Assembly: GCF_023015765.1 (NCBI RefSeq)
Contig: NZ_JALKAL010000001.1
Location: 295,478 to 359,477, forward strand
DNA: 64,000 nt
Reading direction: 5' to 3'
Source of the DNA: Ornithinimicrobium sp. F0845
Lineage (GTDB): Bacteria; Actinomycetota; Actinomycetes; Actinomycetales; Dermatophilaceae
Within the stretch, counting starts at the first letter, position 1. The number at the start of each line of letters is the position of its first letter. The position numbers and the translations under genes are program-made. Under the pieces are notes generated by a model that worked only from the letters and a program-made list of their open reading frames with translations, had not been told where the DNA came from and did no database searches. Shown one piece after another: positions 17,218 to 27,352 of this stretch.

Positions 17218-17673
17218 GTGGGTGAGATGGAGCTCCAGCAGAACCGGGTGACCGACGCGATCGTCTGCACCCACCAGGTCGACGTCGACCCGGTGCACGC
17301 CTTCGAGGTCTTCACCGAGCGGTTCGGCGACTGGTGGGACCCCCGCCTGACGTCGGACCCCTCGACCTACGAGGGAGCGGACGTCGAGGAGGTCGAGGGT
17401 GGCGTGGTCGCCCTGCACCACGACGGCGAGGACTACCCGATCGGCGAGGTGCTGGAGTGGGAGATCGGCGAGCGCTTCGCGATGACCTTCCACCTGGCCC
17501 TGCCCCGGGACCACCCGACCGAACTGGTCGTCGACTTCGAGCCGTCCGACGGGGGCACTCTGGTGACCCTGACGCACGGCGGGTGGGAGCAGGACAACGC
17601 GGCGCAGCGCCACAAGTTCACCGAGTGGCCGAGCCTGCTGGCCCGGTTCGCCGCTACCGCACTGCAGGACTGA
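17218..17673 (+). CDS. SRPBCC / AHSA1-like domain protein
   Basis: A 151-residue protein with a START/Bet v1-type hydrophobic-pocket fold. It shows the typical [20 protein letters not shown] start, [20 protein letters not shown] and [19 protein letters not shown]. The family is often called activator of Hsp90 ATPase 1-like. The ligand is unknown. GTG 17218 has an AGGAAAGG ribosome binding site; ATG 17227 is a possible alternative. Confidence 0.85.
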   Translation: MGEMELQQNRVTDAIVCTHQVDVDPVHAFEVFTERFGDWWDPRLTSDPSTYEGADVEEVEGGVVALHHDGEDYPIGEVLEWEIGERFAMTFHLALPRDHPTELVVDFEPSDGGTLVTLTHGGWEQDNAAQRHKFTEWPSLLARFAATALQD

Positions 17674-17749
17674 CCGGCCTCCGAACGTCCCGGGTGGACC
17701 GACCCCGGGACGTGCGCCGGGTCGCGCTTGCGCAGGTAGCCTTACCCGC

Positions 17750-19192
17750 GTGAGCCTGCGTCTGTACGACACCGCCACCCGCGAGCTGCGGGCCTTCGAG
17801 CCCCTTGAGCCCGGACGGGTCGGCATCTACATCTGTGGCCTCACGACCCAGGGGGCGCCGCACATCGGGCACGTCCGGTTCGCCGTCGCCTTCGACATCC
17901 TGCGCCGGTGGCTGGTGCGCGGGCACGGGCTCGACGTCACCCTCGTGCGGAATGTCACCGACATCGACGACAAGATCCTCGCCAAGTCCGCCGACCACGG
18001 AGCGCCCTGGTGGGCCTGGAGCTATGCCCACGAGCGCGCCACCACGCAGGCGCTGGAGACACTCGGGGTCCTGCCGCCGACCTACGAGCCGCGGGCCACC
18101 GGTCACATCACCGAGATGGTCGAGCTGATCGACGTGCTCGTCGAGCGGGGCCACGCCTACCCGGCGGCCGACGGCAGCGGCGACGTCTACTTCGACGTGC
18201 GCTCCTGGCCGTCCTACGGCGAGCTGACCCACCAGAAGATCGAGGACATGGAGCCGGCCGCCGACGCCGACCCGCGTGGCAAGCGCGACCCCCGGGACTT
18301 CGCCCTGTGGAAGGGCGCCAAGCCCACCGAGCCGGCCACGGCGTCCTGGCCGACCCCCTACGGGCGCGGCCGCCCCGGGTGGCACCTGGAGTGCTCGGCG
18401 ATGGCCCGCAAGTATCTCGGTGACACCTTTGACATCCACGGCGGCGGGGTCGACCTCCGCTTCCCGCACCATGAGAACGAACAGGCCCAGTCCCGCGCCG
18501 CCGGGCTCGGCTTCGCCCGGTTCTGGCTGCACAACGCCTGGGTGACCCTGAGCGGCGAGAAGATGAGCAAGTCGCTCGGCAACACCCTGACCGTCACCGA
18601 GCTGACCAGGACGGTGCGCCCGCTGGTCCTGCGCTACTACCTCGGCGCCGCGCACTACCGCTCCACGATCGAGTATGGCGATCACTCACTGGACGAGGCG
18701 CAGGCGGCGGTCGAGCGGATCGAGGGTTATCTGCAGCGCGCCCTGGAGGTGGTCGGGGAGCCGGCCGACGGCCTCCTGGCTGAGTCGGCCGACGCGGCTG
18801 TCCCCGAGGGCTTCGCGGCGGCGCTGGACGACGACGTCAACGTGCCCGAGGCGCTCGCCGTCCTGTTCGGTGCGGTGCGCGAGGGCAACCGGGCCCTCGA
18901 GCAACAGGACGGGACCGACCGGGCGAGTGTCCGGCATACTCTCCTGGCCGTGGTGGCGATGACCGACGTCCTCGGCATCAACCCGCTGGACCCCGTCTGG
19001 GGTGGCGGGAGCCAGGGCGGGGCCGCCGAGGACGTGCTGGCCGCGCTCGTGCAGAACCGGCTCGACGCCCGGGCCGACGCGCGCGCCGCGAAGGACTTCG
19101 CGGAGGCGGACGCGATCCGCGACCAGCTCACGTCGCTCGGCGTGGTCATCGAGGACACCCCGGCCGGCGCCCGCTGGTCGCTGGCCCGCTAG
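17750..19192 (+). CDS. cysS: cysteine--tRNA ligase
   Basis: A 480-residue class I synthetase that charges tRNA-Cys. Signatures: zinc Cys in [13 protein letters not shown] in [27 protein letters not shown] and [16 protein letters not shown] (zinc/active site), and KMSKSLGN. The C-terminal helical domain ends [22 protein letters not shown] 17750 is seven bases after TAGCCT (17737-17742), which suggests a leaderless start. rlmB follows 21 bases later, the same order as M. tuberculosis Rv3580c-Rv3579c. Confidence 0.97.
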   Translation: MSLRLYDTATRELRAFEPLEPGRVGIYICGLTTQGAPHIGHVRFAVAFDILRRWLVRGHGLDVTLVRNVTDIDDKILAKSADHGAPWWAWSYAHERATTQALETLGVLPPTYEPRATGHITEMVELIDVLVERGHAYPAADGSGDVYFDVRSWPSYGELTHQKIEDMEPAADADPRGKRDPRDFALWKGAKPTEPATASWPTPYGRGRPGWHLECSAMARKYLGDTFDIHGGGVDLRFPHHENEQAQSRAAGLGFARFWLHNAWVTLSGEKMSKSLGNTLTVTELTRTVRPLVLRYYLGAAHYRSTIEYGDHSLDEAQAAVERIEGYLQRALEVVGEPADGLLAESADAAVPEGFAAALDDDVNVPEALAVLFGAVREGNRALEQQDGTDRASVRHTLLAVVAMTDVLGINPLDPVWGGGSQGGAAEDVLAALVQNRLDARADARAAKDFAEADAIRDQLTSLGVVIEDTPAGARWSLAR

Positions 19193-19213
19193 AGAAGGAC
19201 GAGGTAGATCGCG

Positions 19214-20161
19214 ATGGCGGGAAACTCCCAGCGCAAGGGCGCGGTGCGCAAGAGCGCCAAGAAGGGCCCACAGGTCGGCAGCGGCGGGCAGCGTCGCAAG
19301 GGACTGGAGGGGCGGGGCCCCACGCCCAAGGCGACCGAGCGCACCGGTCACCCGGCCGCGCGCCGGGCCAACCGGGACAGCAAGGCCGACCGTCCGCGTC
19401 CGCAGCGTCGCGGCGGCACCCGGGCGAGCAGCGAGATCGTCGCGGGGCGCAACTCGGTGCTGGAGGCGCTGCGCACCCAGGTGCCGGCCAGCACGCTGTA
19501 CGTCGCCTCCCGCATCGACTCCGACGACCGGGTGCGCGAGGCGATCGCGCTCGCCTCCGAGCAGGGCATCGCCCTGTTGGAGACCCCGCGCGGCGAGCTG
19601 GACCGGCTGACCGACGGGGCCGTGCACCAGGGGCTGGCGCTGCAGGTGCCACCGTACGACTACGCGCACCCGGACGACCTCCTCGCGGCGCAGCTGCCAG
19701 GCGTCCCGCTCATCGTGGCGCTGGACGGCATCACCGACCCGCGCAACCTCGGGGCGATCATCCGCTCGGTCGGTGCCTTCGGCGGTCATGGCGTCGTCGT
19801 GCCGGCCCGTCGGTCCGCCGGCATGACCGCTGCCGCCTGGAAGACCTCGGCCGGTGCGGCCGCGCGGATCCAGGTCGCCCAGGCCACCAATCTCACGCAG
19901 GCGCTGAAGGACTACCGCAAGGCCGGTTGTTTCGTGATCGGTCTGGACGCTGACGGCGAGGTCGAGCTGCCCGGCCTCGAGCTGGCCGACCAACCGCTCG
20001 TGGTGGTGATCGGGTCGGAGGGCAAGGGCCTGTCGCGGCTGGTGCGCGAGACGTGCGACCAGGTCGTCTCGATCCCCATGGCCGCGGTCACCGAGTCGCT
20101 GAACGCCGGCATCGCCGGTGCCGTGACGCTCTACGAGATCGCTCGCCTGCGGCGGAGCTGA
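19214..20161 (+). CDS. rlmB: 23S rRNA (guanosine(2251)-2'-O)-methyltransferase RlmB
   Basis: A 315-residue SpoU-family knotted methyltransferase. The first 70 residues are a Lys/Arg-rich tail, common in actinobacterial RlmB and probably RNA-binding. A substrate-recognition domain follows ([12 protein letters not shown]). The three SpoU motifs are [33 protein letters not shown] and [18 protein letters not shown]. It methylates the 2'-OH of G2251 (E. coli numbering) in 23S rRNA. It is in an operon with cysS. Confidence 0.93.
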   Translation: MAGNSQRKGAVRKSAKKGPQVGSGGQRRKGLEGRGPTPKATERTGHPAARRANRDSKADRPRPQRRGGTRASSEIVAGRNSVLEALRTQVPASTLYVASRIDSDDRVREAIALASEQGIALLETPRGELDRLTDGAVHQGLALQVPPYDYAHPDDLLAAQLPGVPLIVALDGITDPRNLGAIIRSVGAFGGHGVVVPARRSAGMTAAAWKTSAGAAARIQVAQATNLTQALKDYRKAGCFVIGLDADGEVELPGLELADQPLVVVIGSEGKGLSRLVRETCDQVVSIPMAAVTESLNAGIAGAVTLYEIARLRRS

Positions 20162-20166
20162 GCGTC

Positions 20167-20619
20167 GTGCCCGTCGTCCGTGCCGCGACCCGGGGTCTCG
20201 TCGTCGACGACGGCAGGTTGCTGCTGACGGTCCTGCACGGTCACACGGGGGAGTACTGGCTGACGCCCGGCGGCGGGCAGGCGTTCGGTGAGTCGAAGGT
20301 AGAGAACGTGGCGCGGGAGGTGCTCGAGGAGACCGGCTACCGGGTCCGGGTGGGGGACCTGGCCTGCGGTCGGGACTACATCGGTGCCCGGCACTTCCCC
20401 GACTGGGACTCCGGTTTCCAGCAGACCGAGCTCTGGTTCTGGTGCTACCTCGTGGACGACCGGCAGCACCCAGCGGCCGGGGCCGACGCCGAGCAGACCG
20501 ACGTGCGCTGGGTGCTGCTGCCCGACCTCGTCGGCTCGCCCCTCTATCCGCGGGCACTGGCCTCGTGGCTGAACTCCGATCCGGCCGACCGCCCCGTGTG
20601 GCTGGGCGACGTCAACTGA
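20167..20619 (+). CDS. NUDIX hydrolase
   Basis: A 150-residue NUDIX protein. The box runs GGGQAFGESKVENVAREV followed by LEETGY, which fits Gx5Ex5[UA]xREx2EExGU with the metal-binding REVLEE core. The substrate is unknown. GTG 20167 begins five bases after the rlmB stop, so it is probably co-transcribed with cysS-rlmB. Confidence 0.87.
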   Translation: MPVVRAATRGLVVDDGRLLLTVLHGHTGEYWLTPGGGQAFGESKVENVAREVLEETGYRVRVGDLACGRDYIGARHFPDWDSGFQQTELWFWCYLVDDRQHPAAGADAEQTDVRWVLLPDLVGSPLYPRALASWLNSDPADRPVWLGDVN

Positions 20620-20662
20620 TCTGGTGCCAGAGATCCTGAAGGAAGACCCTGTGGAGGACCAC

Positions 20663-22732
20663 GTGCAGACCCGCCCCTACGGCTCCTGGCCGTCACCGCT
20701 CGACGGGCGCCAGACCCTGTCGGCGACGACCCGTCGCAGGTCGCCGCGGACCGACGGGGATGACCTCTACTGGTTGGAGGCACGTCCGGAGGATGCCGGG
20801 GCCGTCACGCTGGTGCGGCGCCTCGCTCCCACCCAACCCGGCCTCACTCAGCCCAGCGGTGGTGCCGTCGAGGACGTGAGCCCGGCGAGTCACAACGTGC
20901 GCACCCGCTATCTGGAGTACGGCGGTGGCGACTATGCCGTGGCCGGGGGAACGGTGCTGTGGGTCGACTTCGGCACCCAGCGGGTCTGGCTCCGCGCACC
21001 GGGACATGAACCGCGAGCGCTGACCCCGGACACCGGAGGGGCTGTCCGATGGTCCTGCTTCCGGATCGACCCTGCGCGGCGGGCGGTGTTCTGTCTGCGG
21101 GAGGACCAGCGTGAGCCGTCGCTGGAGCCGGTGAACTCCCTGGTCCGGCTGGACCTGGACGGCGACAACGATGACCTCGGTGTCGTGCTCGTGGCCGGGA
21201 AGGAGCGCCGCCGGGCGGAGCGCGGCAGCGACGAGGGGACCGCCGGACCCGACTTCGTGCTCGACCCGGTGCTCTCCCCGGACGGCACGCGGATCGCCTG
21301 GCTCACCTGGGACCACCCGCACATGTCCTGGCACGAGACGACGCTCTGGCTGGGAGACCTCGATGAGCACGGGGACCTGCACCGTGCCCACACGGTCGCC
21401 GGTGGCTCGGGCGAGTCGTTGGAGCAGCCGCTGTGGCTGGACGACGCCACGCTGCTGGTGCTCTCCGACCGCACGGGCTGGAGCAACCTGCACCGTCTCG
21501 ACGTCTCCAGCCCGGGCGGCGGGCTGCAGGCCGTCACCACCGAACAGCTCGACCTCGGCCTGCCCCGGTGGGTGCCCGACACCTCCACCTACGCCCTACT
21601 GCCAGGCGGGCGGGTGGTGAGCGGTCGCTCGCGCGAGGGCTTCCGGGAACTGGTCGTGATCGACCCGGCGACCGGTGCGACCGAGGTGCTGGACTCGGCG
21701 ACCACGGCTGTGACCGAGATCGCGGTGCTGGCCGACGGGACCCTGGCCGTCGAGGCGGCCCGGGCCGACCTGCCCACGACGGTGGTGACCGTCGACCCGC
21801 GGACCGCCGCCACGGCGCCCGTGGTCCCCGAGGAGCCGAGCGGTCTGGAGGACTACGCGGCGACGCCTGAACCGGTGAGCTGGCCGGGGGCAGACGGCGA
21901 GACGGCCCACGGGTTCCTCTACCTGCCCCGTAACCCGCAGGTCCGTGCGCCCGAGCGGGACCTGCCGCCGCTCGTGGTGACCCTGCACGGCGGGCCGACC
22001 GCCGCGGCCGTCCCGGGGCACAGCGCCGCACGGACCTTCTGGACCTCGCGCGGCTTTGCCGTCCTCGACGTCAACTACGGCGGGTCCACCGGCTACGGCC
22101 GCGCCTACCGGGAGCGGCTCGACGGCCGGTGGGGCGAGGTGGACGTCCAGGACGCCGCCACCGGGGCCCGCCACCTGGCCGAGCAGGGTCTCGTGGACGG
22201 CGCCCGCCTGCTGATCACCGGCGGCAGCGCCGGCGGTTTCACCACGCTGGCCGCGGCGACCTTCACCGACGTCTTCGCCGCGGGCGCGAGCCACTTCGGG
22301 ATCTCCGACCTGGCGACGTTGGCGACCGACACGCACAAGCTCGAGTCGCGCTACTGCGACGGGCTGGTCGCGCCCTGGCCGGAGGGCCGGGAGGTGTATG
22401 CCGCGCGCTCACCGATCCACCACGTGGACCGGCTGGCCACGCCGCTGATCCTGCTGCAGGGCACCGACGACCAGGTGGTCCCCCGGGCGCAGGCGGAGCA
22501 GCTGGCCGAGGTGCTGCGCACCAAGGGCCTGCCCGTCGCACTGGTCCTGTTCGAGGGTGAGGGACACGGGTTCCGCGCGCTGGACAACCAGGTCCGGGCG
22601 CTGGAGTCCGAGCTGTCGTTCTACGCCCAGGTGCTCGGGCTCGACCCGCCCGAGGGCCTCGACCCGGTGCCGGTCGAGAACCTGTCGAGCGCGAGGAACC
22701 CCAACGCGCCCCACGGGGTTTCGTTGCGCTGA
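20663..22732 (+). CDS. S9 family prolyl oligopeptidase-type serine peptidase
   Basis: A 689-residue cytosolic peptidase. An N-terminal beta-propeller (about residues 1-400, with repeated SPDGTRIAWLTWD-type blades) is followed by an alpha/beta-hydrolase domain. The nucleophile is Ser in TGGSAGGFTT, the acid Asp in LQGTDDQVVP and the His in FEGEGHGFR. Such enzymes cleave short peptides at acyl-aminoacyl or dipeptidyl sites. GTG 20663 is chosen because GGAGG lies five bases upstream; GTG 20651 and 20624 would add a few residues. Confidence 0.9.
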   Translation: MQTRPYGSWPSPLDGRQTLSATTRRRSPRTDGDDLYWLEARPEDAGAVTLVRRLAPTQPGLTQPSGGAVEDVSPASHNVRTRYLEYGGGDYAVAGGTVLWVDFGTQRVWLRAPGHEPRALTPDTGGAVRWSCFRIDPARRAVFCLREDQREPSLEPVNSLVRLDLDGDNDDLGVVLVAGKERRRAERGSDEGTAGPDFVLDPVLSPDGTRIAWLTWDHPHMSWHETTLWLGDLDEHGDLHRAHTVAGGSGESLEQPLWLDDATLLVLSDRTGWSNLHRLDVSSPGGGLQAVTTEQLDLGLPRWVPDTSTYALLPGGRVVSGRSREGFRELVVIDPATGATEVLDSATTAVTEIAVLADGTLAVEAARADLPTTVVTVDPRTAATAPVVPEEPSGLEDYAATPEPVSWPGADGETAHGFLYLPRNPQVRAPERDLPPLVVTLHGGPTAAAVPGHSAARTFWTSRGFAVLDVNYGGSTGYGRAYRERLDGRWGEVDVQDAATGARHLAEQGLVDGARLLITGGSAGGFTTLAAATFTDVFAAGASHFGISDLATLATDTHKLESRYCDGLVAPWPEGREVYAARSPIHHVDRLATPLILLQGTDDQVVPRAQAEQLAEVLRTKGLPVALVLFEGEGHGFRALDNQVRALESELSFYAQVLGLDPPEGLDPVPVENLSSARNPNAPHGVSLR

Positions 22733-23155
22733 GCGCCCGTGCCGCGTCCTAGAACACCCCGTCGGAGTGGTGCCGCCGACGACGGGCGATGTCCGACGCG
22801 GCGTCCTGCGCATCGCGGGGGTCCGGCCGGGAGCTGCTCGTCCGGGCGCCCCCAATGGTGACAGAACGGACCCCTGCTGTCAGCAGCCCGGCGTTCACCC
22901 CGCGAGTTGGCCGACTCTTGACGAGGCCCAGGGCCAGGTGTGTCGAGAGTCGGTGCACTGGGGCGGATCGTGGCCGGGCAGGGTGGCACGTGCCCGGGAA
23001 CTACCCACGGTTTGGCGTCCCGTGGGGTATTTCCCGGGCTCGTGCCGCCCTCCGGACGAACGGCGGGACTGCCGTGTGGGCTGCGGGGACGGGGGCAGGG
23101 GCCGGCGCGAGCGGGTCGTGGTGTCCCTCTCGGGGGTCCGGGGAGGACGGCCGGC
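22733..23155. other. non-coding stretch with three inverted repeats, between convergent genes
   Basis: No convincing gene is visible. Three dyads stand out: CTGCTG-T-CAGCAG (22874-22886), CCGACTCTTGAC paired with GTCGAGAGTCGG (22911-22922 and 22942-22953), and a long hairpin at 22985-23046. A 69-codon minus-strand frame at 22749-22958 has no ribosome binding site or recognisable family and is not called. Confidence 0.6.
22985..23046. terminator. long imperfect hairpin, possible bidirectional terminator
   Basis: GGCACG (22985-22990) pairs with CGTGCC (23041-23046), and CCCGGGAACTACCCACGG (22993-23010) pairs with the strand from 23020 to 23038, with one mismatch and one bulge. The loop is TTTGGCGTC. 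There is no T-tract on either side. It lies between two convergent genes but about 110 bases from the nearer stop. Confidence 0.5.
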
Positions 23156-24397
23156 TCAGCCCTTGGTGCGGATCGGGATCTCCTGGGTGTCCAGGCCGAG
23201 GACCGCGACCTCGTCCGGCTTGCTGGGCAGCACGGTGTCCACGTAGTCGCGGACCGCTTCCTCCAGGGGGACGTCGTAGTCCGCGCGCTCGGAGAGGTAC
23301 CAGCGGTGCTCGAGGAGCTCGTGGAAGAGCTCGGCCGGCTCCAGCTTGCTGCGCAGCTCCGGCGGAACGGTGCGGGTGACCGGCTCATAGATGCTGGAGA
23401 GCCAGTCGTGGGCGACGAGCTCCTCGTCGTCGTTCTGTCGGTCCTGGGAGGCGCGGAAGGCGTCCAGGTCGTTGAGCAGGCGGCGCGCCTGGTTCTCCTC
23501 GACGTCCAGACCGGTCAACCGCAGCAGGCGACGACAGTGGTGACCGGCATCGACGATCTTCGGCTCGATCTGGATATGGGTCCCGTCCACGTCCGTGCTC
23601 ATGGCCAGCTCGCCGACGTCGAAGCCAAGGTTGTTGAGTCTGCGGATCCGCTCGTCGACGCGCCAGCGGTCACCGCGCTCGAAGCGCTCGGTCGCGGTGA
23701 GCTCGCGCCACAGCAGCTCGTAGCGGTGCATCAGCCGGTCCGCGATCTCCAGCGCGTCCGCGTCCTCGGCGAGCAGGCCGCCGGCCTCCAGGTCCATCAG
23801 CTCGCCGGCGATGTTGCCGTGTGCGATGAAGAGGTCGTGGCGTCGTTGTCCGTCGCTGAGCTGGTTGTGCACCTCGGCGGTCTCCGCATCCACGAGGTAG
23901 GCGGCAAACTCCCCGGCGTCGCGCCGGAACAGGGTGTTGGACAGCGAGACGTCGCCCCAGTACACCCCTGCGAGGTGCAGCCGCACCAGGAGGACGGCGA
24001 GCGCATCGAGCACCCGGCGCGCGGTGTCGGGCCGCAGCCGCTGGCTGAAGATGGCGCGGTAGGGCAGGGAGAACTTCAGGTGCCGTGTCACCAGGCACGC
24101 GTCCAAGGGGTTGCCCTCCGCGTCGACGCGACCGGCGATGACACCCAGTGGCTCCACGGCCGGCTGACCGATCCGCCGGAGCAGCTGGAGCGTCTGGTAC
24201 TCCCGCTGAGCCAGCTCGGCCTTGATCTCCTTCACCGCGATGACCCCGCCGGAGAGCCGCACGAAGCGCACCACGTGCCGGGAGATACCGCGGGGGAGCG
24301 CGGCCAGGTGGTGCTCCGGCCAGTCCTCCAGGGACACCGCCCAGGGGAGGTCGAGGATGGCAGGGTCCGGCCGCGCGGCGGTGATCTGCAGTGGCAT
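23156..24397 (-). CDS. DUF4032 domain protein with kinase-like N-terminal region
   Basis: A 413-residue cytosolic protein of the DUF4032 family. The N-terminal half resembles the LPS kinase/InaA-type fold: GGVIAVKEIK (the candidate ATP Lys), VLLVRLHLAGVYWGDVSLSN (catalytic-loop-like GDxSLSN) and AYLVDAETAEV (DFG-like Asp). The C-terminal half (about residues 240-400) is DUF4032 proper. The substrate is unknown. ATG 24397 has a GGAGG ribosome binding site. It lies downstream of the sugar-transport ATPase gene on the same strand, separated by a hairpin. Confidence 0.82.
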   Translation of the reverse strand: MPLQITAARPDPAILDLPWAVSLEDWPEHHLAALPRGISRHVVRFVRLSGGVIAVKEIKAELAQREYQTLQLLRRIGQPAVEPLGVIAGRVDAEGNPLDACLVTRHLKFSLPYRAIFSQRLRPDTARRVLDALAVLLVRLHLAGVYWGDVSLSNTLFRRDAGEFAAYLVDAETAEVHNQLSDGQRRHDLFIAHGNIAGELMDLEAGGLLAEDADALEIADRLMHRYELLWRELTATERFERGDRWRVDERIRRLNNLGFDVGELAMSTDVDGTHIQIEPKIVDAGHHCRRLLRLTGLDVEENQARRLLNDLDAFRASQDRQNDDEELVAHDWLSSIYEPVTRTVPPELRSKLEPAELFHELLEHRWYLSERADYDVPLEEAVRDYVDTVLPSKPDEVAVLGLDTQEIPIRTKG

Positions 24398-24417
24398 GGT
24401 AGAGCCTCCCTGTGCTC

Positions 24418-24455
24418 GGGGTGCGGTCAGGACAGTGTCCGCCCGACCGCACCCC
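24418..24455 (-). terminator. hairpin between ugpC and the DUF4032 gene
   Basis: GGGGTGCGGTC (24418-24428) and GACCGCACCCC (24445-24455) form a perfect 11-bp stem. The 16-base loop contains a further GGAC/GTCC pairing. It lies 33 bases after the ugpC stop on the minus strand and probably ends or attenuates that transcript. Confidence 0.65.
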
Positions 24456-24487
24456 GGTACATCCGCAGGATGGGCGCGACGCGGGCC

Positions 24488-25570
<1,083 letters not shown>

Positions 25571-25745
25571 GGTGGGGCTACTCCTTCACCGGCAGGAACG
25601 TGCCGGACGATCCGTTGTAAAGGACGGTCCCGCCGGCGGGCGCCGACAGGAGTTCGCCAGGGACCCCGCCCCGACGAGTCCGGCCCTGCCGGGGCCGGTC
25701 ACCGGCGGCGTTGCCCGTGACTGTTGTTCGTTACCGTACTGCAAT

Positions 25746-25761
25746 CTGCAAAATCTTGCAG
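25746..25761. promoter_or_regulatory. LacI/MalR-type operator upstream of malE
   Basis: CTGCAA-AATC-TTGCAG is a perfect 6-bp inverted repeat with a 4-base centre, containing the TTGCAG core known from actinobacterial MalR sites. It lies in the A+T-rich part of the 289-base region between ugpC and malE, 99 bases before the malE start. A further CTGCAA lies just upstream. The LacI regulator at 31852 is the likely binder. Confidence 0.72.
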
Positions 25762-25859
25762 AAAATGTAAGGTATGCGCCATGCTAGCGGACGTGCCTTC
25801 GGGCATGGCTCGTGACCCGGAGCCGCGACCCTCGCGGACTGCCGTTCAAAGGAGAACTC

Positions 25860-27230
25860 ATGAAGCGCACGACCGGCGCGATCGCGATGGCGGGCATCAC
25901 AGCCCTCCTGCTGACCGCCTGCGGTGGCGACGCCGCGAACGACGACGACCCCACCACCCCTGCTGGCGAGACCGAGGCCGAGACCCCGGCCGACGACGAG
26001 GAAGCCACCGACGAGGGTGACGCGGCCGACGAGACGGAGGAGGCCGCGGAGGAGCCCGCGACCGACGACGCGGAGTCGACCGAGCCCCCCGTGCGTGACC
26101 AGAACGCCGAGCTGGTCATCTGGTCCGATGACGTCCGGGCCCCCATCCTGACCGAGTTTGCCGACGAGTTCGGCACCGAGTTCGGCATCACCGTCCAGGT
26201 CCAGGTGGCCACCGACGTGCGTCAGCAGTTCAAGGACGCCACCAACGTCGACCAGGGGCCGGACGTCATCGTCGGAGCCCACGACTGGTTGGGTGAGCTC
26301 GTCCAGAACGGCACCGTCGCCCCGATCCAGATGTCCCAGGACGTCCAGGACCAGTTCGTCCCGGAGGCGCTCGAGGCCACCAAGTTCGACGGGCAGATCT
26401 ACGGCGTCCCCTACGCCACCGAGTCCCTCGGCCTGATCCGCAACACCGCTCTGGCCCCCGAGGCGCCGTCCTCGATGGAGGACCTGATCGCCAACGGCAC
26501 CGCACTGGTGGAGTCCGGCGACGCCGACCACGTCATGGTGACCCCGGTCGGCCAGCAGGGTGACGCCTACCACGCCTTCCCGTGGCTGTCGGCCTACGGC
26601 GGTGGCATCTTCGGCACCAACGCCGAGGGTGGCTGGGACGCCCAGAACGTGATCATCGACTCCCCGGAGAGCATCCAGGGCGGCGAGAAGATCGCCTGGC
26701 TGGCCGAGAACGGCGCGCTGAACGTCAACGTCGGTGGCACCGAGATGGAGGCCCTGTTCGGCGAGGGCAGGACCCCCTACATGGTGTCCGGCCCGTGGGC
26801 GATCGCCAACGTCGAGGGTGCTGGCATCGAGTACGCCATCGACCCGATCCCGGACTTCGAGGACGGCGGGACGACCACCCCGTTCCTGGGTGTCCAGATG
26901 TTCTACGTCTCCTCCAAGGCCAAGAACCCGGCCATCGCGCAGGAGTTCGTGAACCAGTACGTCCCCAGCGTCGACCTGCAGCTGGCGCTCTTTGAGGCCG
27001 GCGACCGCCCGCCGGCCCTCCAGGCGGCGCTTGACCAGGTCTCCGCCGAGAACGAGGACATCGCCGCGTGGGCTGCCGCCGGTGAGGGTGCCCTGCCGAT
27101 GCCGAACATCCCCGCCATGAACGCGGTCTGGGGCCCGCTGGGCCAGGCCACCTCCGACATCGTCGGTGGCGCGGACCCGGCCGAGCGCCTGACCGCCGCA
27201 CAGGAAGAGGTCGTCGCAGGGATCGGCTGA
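25860..27230 (+). CDS. malE: maltose/maltodextrin-type extracellular solute-binding lipoprotein
   Basis: A 456-residue lipoprotein. It has a signal peptide with lipobox LTAC (Cys about residue 21), then an unusually acidic linker of about 55 residues rich in Asp, Glu, Thr and Ala. The solute-binding protein family 1 fold starts at ELVIWSDDVRAPILTEFADE. Other marks are VDQGPDVIVGAHDWLGELV, the VPYATESLGLIRN stretch and PYMVSGPWAIANVEGAGI, all typical of MalE-like proteins. It captures malto-oligosaccharides at the cell surface for MalF/MalG. The acidic linker probably spans the cell wall. Confidence 0.92.
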   Translation: MKRTTGAIAMAGITALLLTACGGDAANDDDPTTPAGETEAETPADDEEATDEGDAADETEEAAEEPATDDAESTEPPVRDQNAELVIWSDDVRAPILTEFADEFGTEFGITVQVQVATDVRQQFKDATNVDQGPDVIVGAHDWLGELVQNGTVAPIQMSQDVQDQFVPEALEATKFDGQIYGVPYATESLGLIRNTALAPEAPSSMEDLIANGTALVESGDADHVMVTPVGQQGDAYHAFPWLSAYGGGIFGTNAEGGWDAQNVIIDSPESIQGGEKIAWLAENGALNVNVGGTEMEALFGEGRTPYMVSGPWAIANVEGAGIEYAIDPIPDFEDGGTTTPFLGVQMFYVSSKAKNPAIAQEFVNQYVPSVDLQLALFEAGDRPPALQAALDQVSAENEDIAAWAAAGEGALPMPNIPAMNAVWGPLGQATSDIVGGADPAERLTAAQEEVVAGIG

Positions 27231-27248
27231 TGACCACCCGCTAGACCC

Positions 27249-27288
27249 GGTCCCGGCTGGACCTCTCCGCGAATGTCCAGCCGGGACC
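27249..27288 (+). terminator. intra-operon hairpin between malE and malF
   Basis: GGTCCCGGCTGGAC (27249-27262) and GTCCAGCCGGGACC (27275-27288) form a perfect 14-bp stem with a 12-base loop, 18 bases after malE. It probably gives partial termination or protects the malE mRNA 3' end, so that more binding protein than permease is made. Confidence 0.75.
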
Positions 27289-27352
27289 GCCCCCTGAGCA
27301 CCACCCCCCGACGACCCCACCCTGACAACATCTGGCACCCAGGGAGACGACG

